Assembly: GCA_963204815.1 (NCBI GenBank)
Contig: CAUJHQ010000188.1
Span: 1 to 36,918 of the forward strand
Direction of reading: 5' to 3'
Origin: Pseudomonadota bacterium
Lineage (GTDB): Bacteria > Pseudomonadota > Gammaproteobacteria > Burkholderiales > Burkholderiaceae_C
Length of the DNA: 36,918 nt
A program made the translations under genes and the position numbers. This document shows positions 33,464-36,918 of the stretch, piece after piece; position 1 is the first letter of the stretch, and each line of letters begins with the position of its first letter. Under the pieces are notes generated by a model. The model did not search any database. It saw nothing but the letters and a program-made list of their open reading frames with translations, and was not told where the DNA came from.

Positions 33464-35520
33464 GGCGGGGTGACGATCGATTGTGCCGCGTCGCCTGCCG
33501 CGTCGGCCGCGCTGCGCGGCGCCGGCAGCGTGAACTGGAACTCGGTGCCGCGGCCGCCCGGCCCGGGGCCGAAGTCGAGCGCCCCGCCGTGCTGCTCGAT
33601 CACCGTGCGGCACAGGCTCAGGCCCAGCCCCATGCCTTCGCTGCGCGTCGTGTAGAACGGCGTGAACAGGCGCTGCGCCACGTCCGGCGCGATGCCCGGC
33701 CCCTGGTCGACGACGTGGAAGCTGACCCAGCGCGGGTGGGCCTGCCGCACGCGCAGCGTCAGCACGCGGTCTTCGAGCGCGGTGTCGGTCTCCATCGCCT
33801 GGATGGCGTTGCGCGTCAGGTTGAGCAGCACCTGCTCGGTCATCGTGCGGTCGCACATGACGCGCGGGGCCTTCGCGGGCAGGTCCAGCTCGATGCGCGT
33901 GCCGCTCTTGCGCGCCTGCAGGCGCACCAGCGGCAGCACGGCTTCGATCAGCGCGTCGACGGCCACGCTCTCGTGCTGGCGTTCGCGCCGGCGCACGAAG
34001 TGGTGCACGCTCTTGATGATGCGGCCGGCACGCTCGGCCTGCTCGGCGATGCGCTCCATCGCCTGCTTCAGCATTCCCGGCGTGTCGGCGTCGGGCTGCT
34101 CCATCATGTTGAGCGAACCGCTGGCGTAGCTGGCGATGGCGGCCAGCGGCTGGTTCAGCTCGTGGCTCAGCAGCGAGGCCATTTCGCCCACGGTGGCCAG
34201 GCGCGCGGTGGCCTGCAGGCGGTCTTGCTGCTGGCGCGAGAGCTCCTCCATGCGGCGCTGCGGGCCGACGTCGAGCACGGCGCTCATCCAGCCGGTGTGG
34301 CGGCCGTCGCCGTCGACCAGCGGCGCCTCGTAGATCATGACCGGGAAGCGCTCGCCGTTCTTGCGCCGGAACACGGTCTCGAAGCCTTCGCGCGCCTCGC
34401 GCGGCTCGCGGCCGGCGCCGAGCAGGCGCGCGCGCTGGCGCTCGGCGTAGGACGCGGCGTGCTCCGGCGGCCAGTAGGGCGGCAGCGCCTCGGCGCCACG
34501 CTGCTGCAGTTCGTCGGCGCCAAAGCCGGTCATCGCGCAGAAGGCCGGGTTGACGTAGGTGATGCGGCCTTCGAGGTCGCGGGCACGCAGGCCGGTGACG
34601 AGCGAGTCCTCCATCGCCTGGCGGAAGGCCAGCGCCTCCGCCAGCGCCGACTCGGCGCGCGCACGCCGCCGCACGTCGCGCGCGAGCAGCAGCACCACCG
34701 CGAACAGCGCCATCGACAGGCCCAGCACGAGCGCGGTCGTCAGGTTCGGGATCAGGCTGGGGCGGCCGGCCACGCCGTCGGCACGCAGTTGCAGCGTGGC
34801 GCCGGGCTGGTCGACGAGGCGCTCGGAGACGTAGACCCCGGCGCCGCGGCCGGCGCCGGCGCGCGCCAGCCGGGTGCCGTCGCCTTCGACGAACGTGAGC
34901 TCGTGGCGGCGCGTGCGGTGCGGGGCCAGCGTGCCTTCGAGCAGCGCGGCCAGCCCGAAGGTGGCGACGAGGAAGCCGTCGTCGCGGCCGGCGTCCTTCA
35001 CCGGCAGGCACAGGTCCATGACCTCGACGCCGCGGCCGTCGCCCACCGGCACGAAGTAGGTGCGCGAGAACACCGGCGCGGACATGCGGCGCGCGGCGGC
35101 GCAGGCGACCTCGGCCTCGACGTCGAGCGCGTCGCGCGCCATCTGCACGAAGAGCGCGCCGTAGCCGCTGTCGACGGCAGCGCCGACGTCGAGCGCGCCG
35201 TCGCGCCGCTCCACCCGGAGCAGCTCGCGCTGGGCGCGCATCAGCGCGCTCGCGCCGTCGCGCCACGGCGGCGTGCTGCCGTCGTTCCACATCAGCGCCT
35301 GCAGCGACTGCACGGTGCGCAGCAGGTCGCGCTTGACCTCGCCGGCGGCCTCGGTGGCGGCGGCGTCGGCCTCGTCCTGGGCGCGCGAGGACTCGTAGTT
35401 CAGCGTCAGCGCCACCAGCAGTGTCTGCGCCACCAGCAGCAGCCCGACGAGCGCGCCCCACAGCAGCGCGCGACGGGGGCGGCGCGGCGGCGGCGACAGG
35501 GCGGCGGCAGGTGGGTTCAT
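33460..35520 (-). CDS. Membrane PAS sensor histidine kinase (DctS/FixL-like)
   Basis: 686 residues. Helix 1 (about 18-40), a periplasmic Cache-like domain (about 42-258), helix 2 (about 260-282), a PAS domain (about 295-420) and a short coiled coil are followed by HisKA with [13 protein letters not shown] (His453). The HATPase domain has [20 protein letters not shown] and [25 protein letters not shown] is the H-box of the FixL/DctS/DctB kinase class. The periplasmic domain and the divergent malic enzyme gene fit a sensor for dicarboxylates (inference). No strong Shine-Dalgarno precedes the ATG. Confidence 0.93.
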   Translation of the reverse strand: MNPPAAALSPPPRRPRRALLWGALVGLLLVAQTLLVALTLNYESSRAQDEADAAATEAAGEVKRDLLRTVQSLQALMWNDGSTPPWRDGASALMRAQRELLRVERRDGALDVGAAVDSGYGALFVQMARDALDVEAEVACAAARRMSAPVFSRTYFVPVGDGRGVEVMDLCLPVKDAGRDDGFLVATFGLAALLEGTLAPHRTRRHELTFVEGDGTRLARAGAGRGAGVYVSERLVDQPGATLQLRADGVAGRPSLIPNLTTALVLGLSMALFAVVLLLARDVRRRARAESALAEALAFRQAMEDSLVTGLRARDLEGRITYVNPAFCAMTGFGADELQQRGAEALPPYWPPEHAASYAERQRARLLGAGREPREAREGFETVFRRKNGERFPVMIYEAPLVDGDGRHTGWMSAVLDVGPQRRMEELSRQQQDRLQATARLATVGEMASLLSHELNQPLAAIASYASGSLNMMEQPDADTPGMLKQAMERIAEQAERAGRIIKSVHHFVRRRERQHESVAVDALIEAVLPLVRLQARKSGTRIELDLPAKAPRVMCDRTMTEQVLLNLTRNAIQAMETDTALEDRVLTLRVRQAHPRWVSFHVVDQGPGIAPDVAQRLFTPFYTTRSEGMGLGLSLCRTVIEQHGGALDFGPGPGGRGTEFQFTLPAPRSAADAAGDAAQSIVTPP

Positions 35521-35617
35521 GGCGGTGGCGGGGCCAGTATTGGCCCCACCGGGGTCACGGCTGATACGCAGTTTCGCGCATCGTTCAGCGTCGCCTGCAG
35601 GGGCACACTGCGGCTCC

Positions 35618-35623
35618 TACAAT
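35618..35623 (+). promoter_or_regulatory. Possible -10 box (TACAAT) for the malic enzyme gene
   Basis: TACAAT (5 of 6 to TATAAT) lies 51 bases before the malic enzyme ATG in the 153-base divergent gap 35521-35673. A -35 box is not evident. The rest of the gap shows no clear repeat that could be an operator. Confidence 0.4.
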
Positions 35624-35673
35624 CGCCGCCCGCCGCGCCGCTGGCGCGCGCACGGCCCCAGGAGACAAGAGCG

Positions 35674-36918
<1,245 letters not shown>

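Overview
The window is very GC-rich chromosomal DNA with almost no non-coding space. Several short gene orders are typical of Burkholderiales (Betaproteobacteria), probably the Rubrivivax/Leptothrix/Ideonella-like group: hpf-ptsN-hprK, divergent fur/bamE followed by dapB, and leuS-lptE-holA. No tRNA, rRNA, insertion sequence, CRISPR array or phage gene was seen. No stretch longer than about 225 bases lacks a gene. Genus-level placement is inference.

Layout: (1) 1-402 is the start of a CorA-type transporter gene, cut by the window edge. (2) 594-10405 is a dense signalling block. On the minus strand it holds a PAS/LOV histidine kinase, a lone receiver, a kinase-like protein without phospho-acceptor His, a receiver-Hpt protein and an excisionase/MerR-type DNA-binding domain fused to a receiver. 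On the plus strand it holds an HD-GYP protein, a family-3 solute-binding protein and a large hybrid-free histidine kinase. (3) 10466-13321 holds FecR-domain protein, OmpA-family lipoprotein and CHASE2-adenylate cyclase, overlapping like one operon. (4) 13534-15554 is the hpf-ptsN-hprK nitrogen-PTS block, here without rpoN next to it. (5) 15564-22691 is housekeeping: fur (minus), then bamE, dapB, an ExbB/ExbD pair, leuS, lptE, holA. (6) 22793-25490 is an FAD/NAD(P) oxidoreductase convergent with metY. (7) 25612-29910 (minus) is a DUF4266 lipoprotein, a DUF3570 outer-membrane-like protein, ApbE, a TlpA-like thioredoxin and a serine hydrolase. (8) 29983-32816 (minus) is thiL-pgpA-pncC-ghrA, tightly overlapping. 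(9) 32816-35520 is a DctS/DctR-like two-component pair, divergent from a NADP-malic enzyme gene cut by the right edge.

The most interesting locus is the DUF4266-DUF3570-ApbE-TlpA cluster. The DUF3570 protein carries D84-A-L-T-G-A-S90, which fits the site that ApbE enzymes flavinylate in NqrC/RnfG-type proteins. It also has a Sec-like signal peptide and ends in Phe like an outer-membrane beta-barrel. This suggests a covalently flavinylated envelope redox protein. The neighbouring ApbE, however, has no signal peptide and lacks a usual metal-binding Asp. Second in interest is the signalling block, which pairs a LOV-like kinase that keeps the photoactive Cys but lacks the signalling Gln with a pseudokinase and two unusual receiver fusions.
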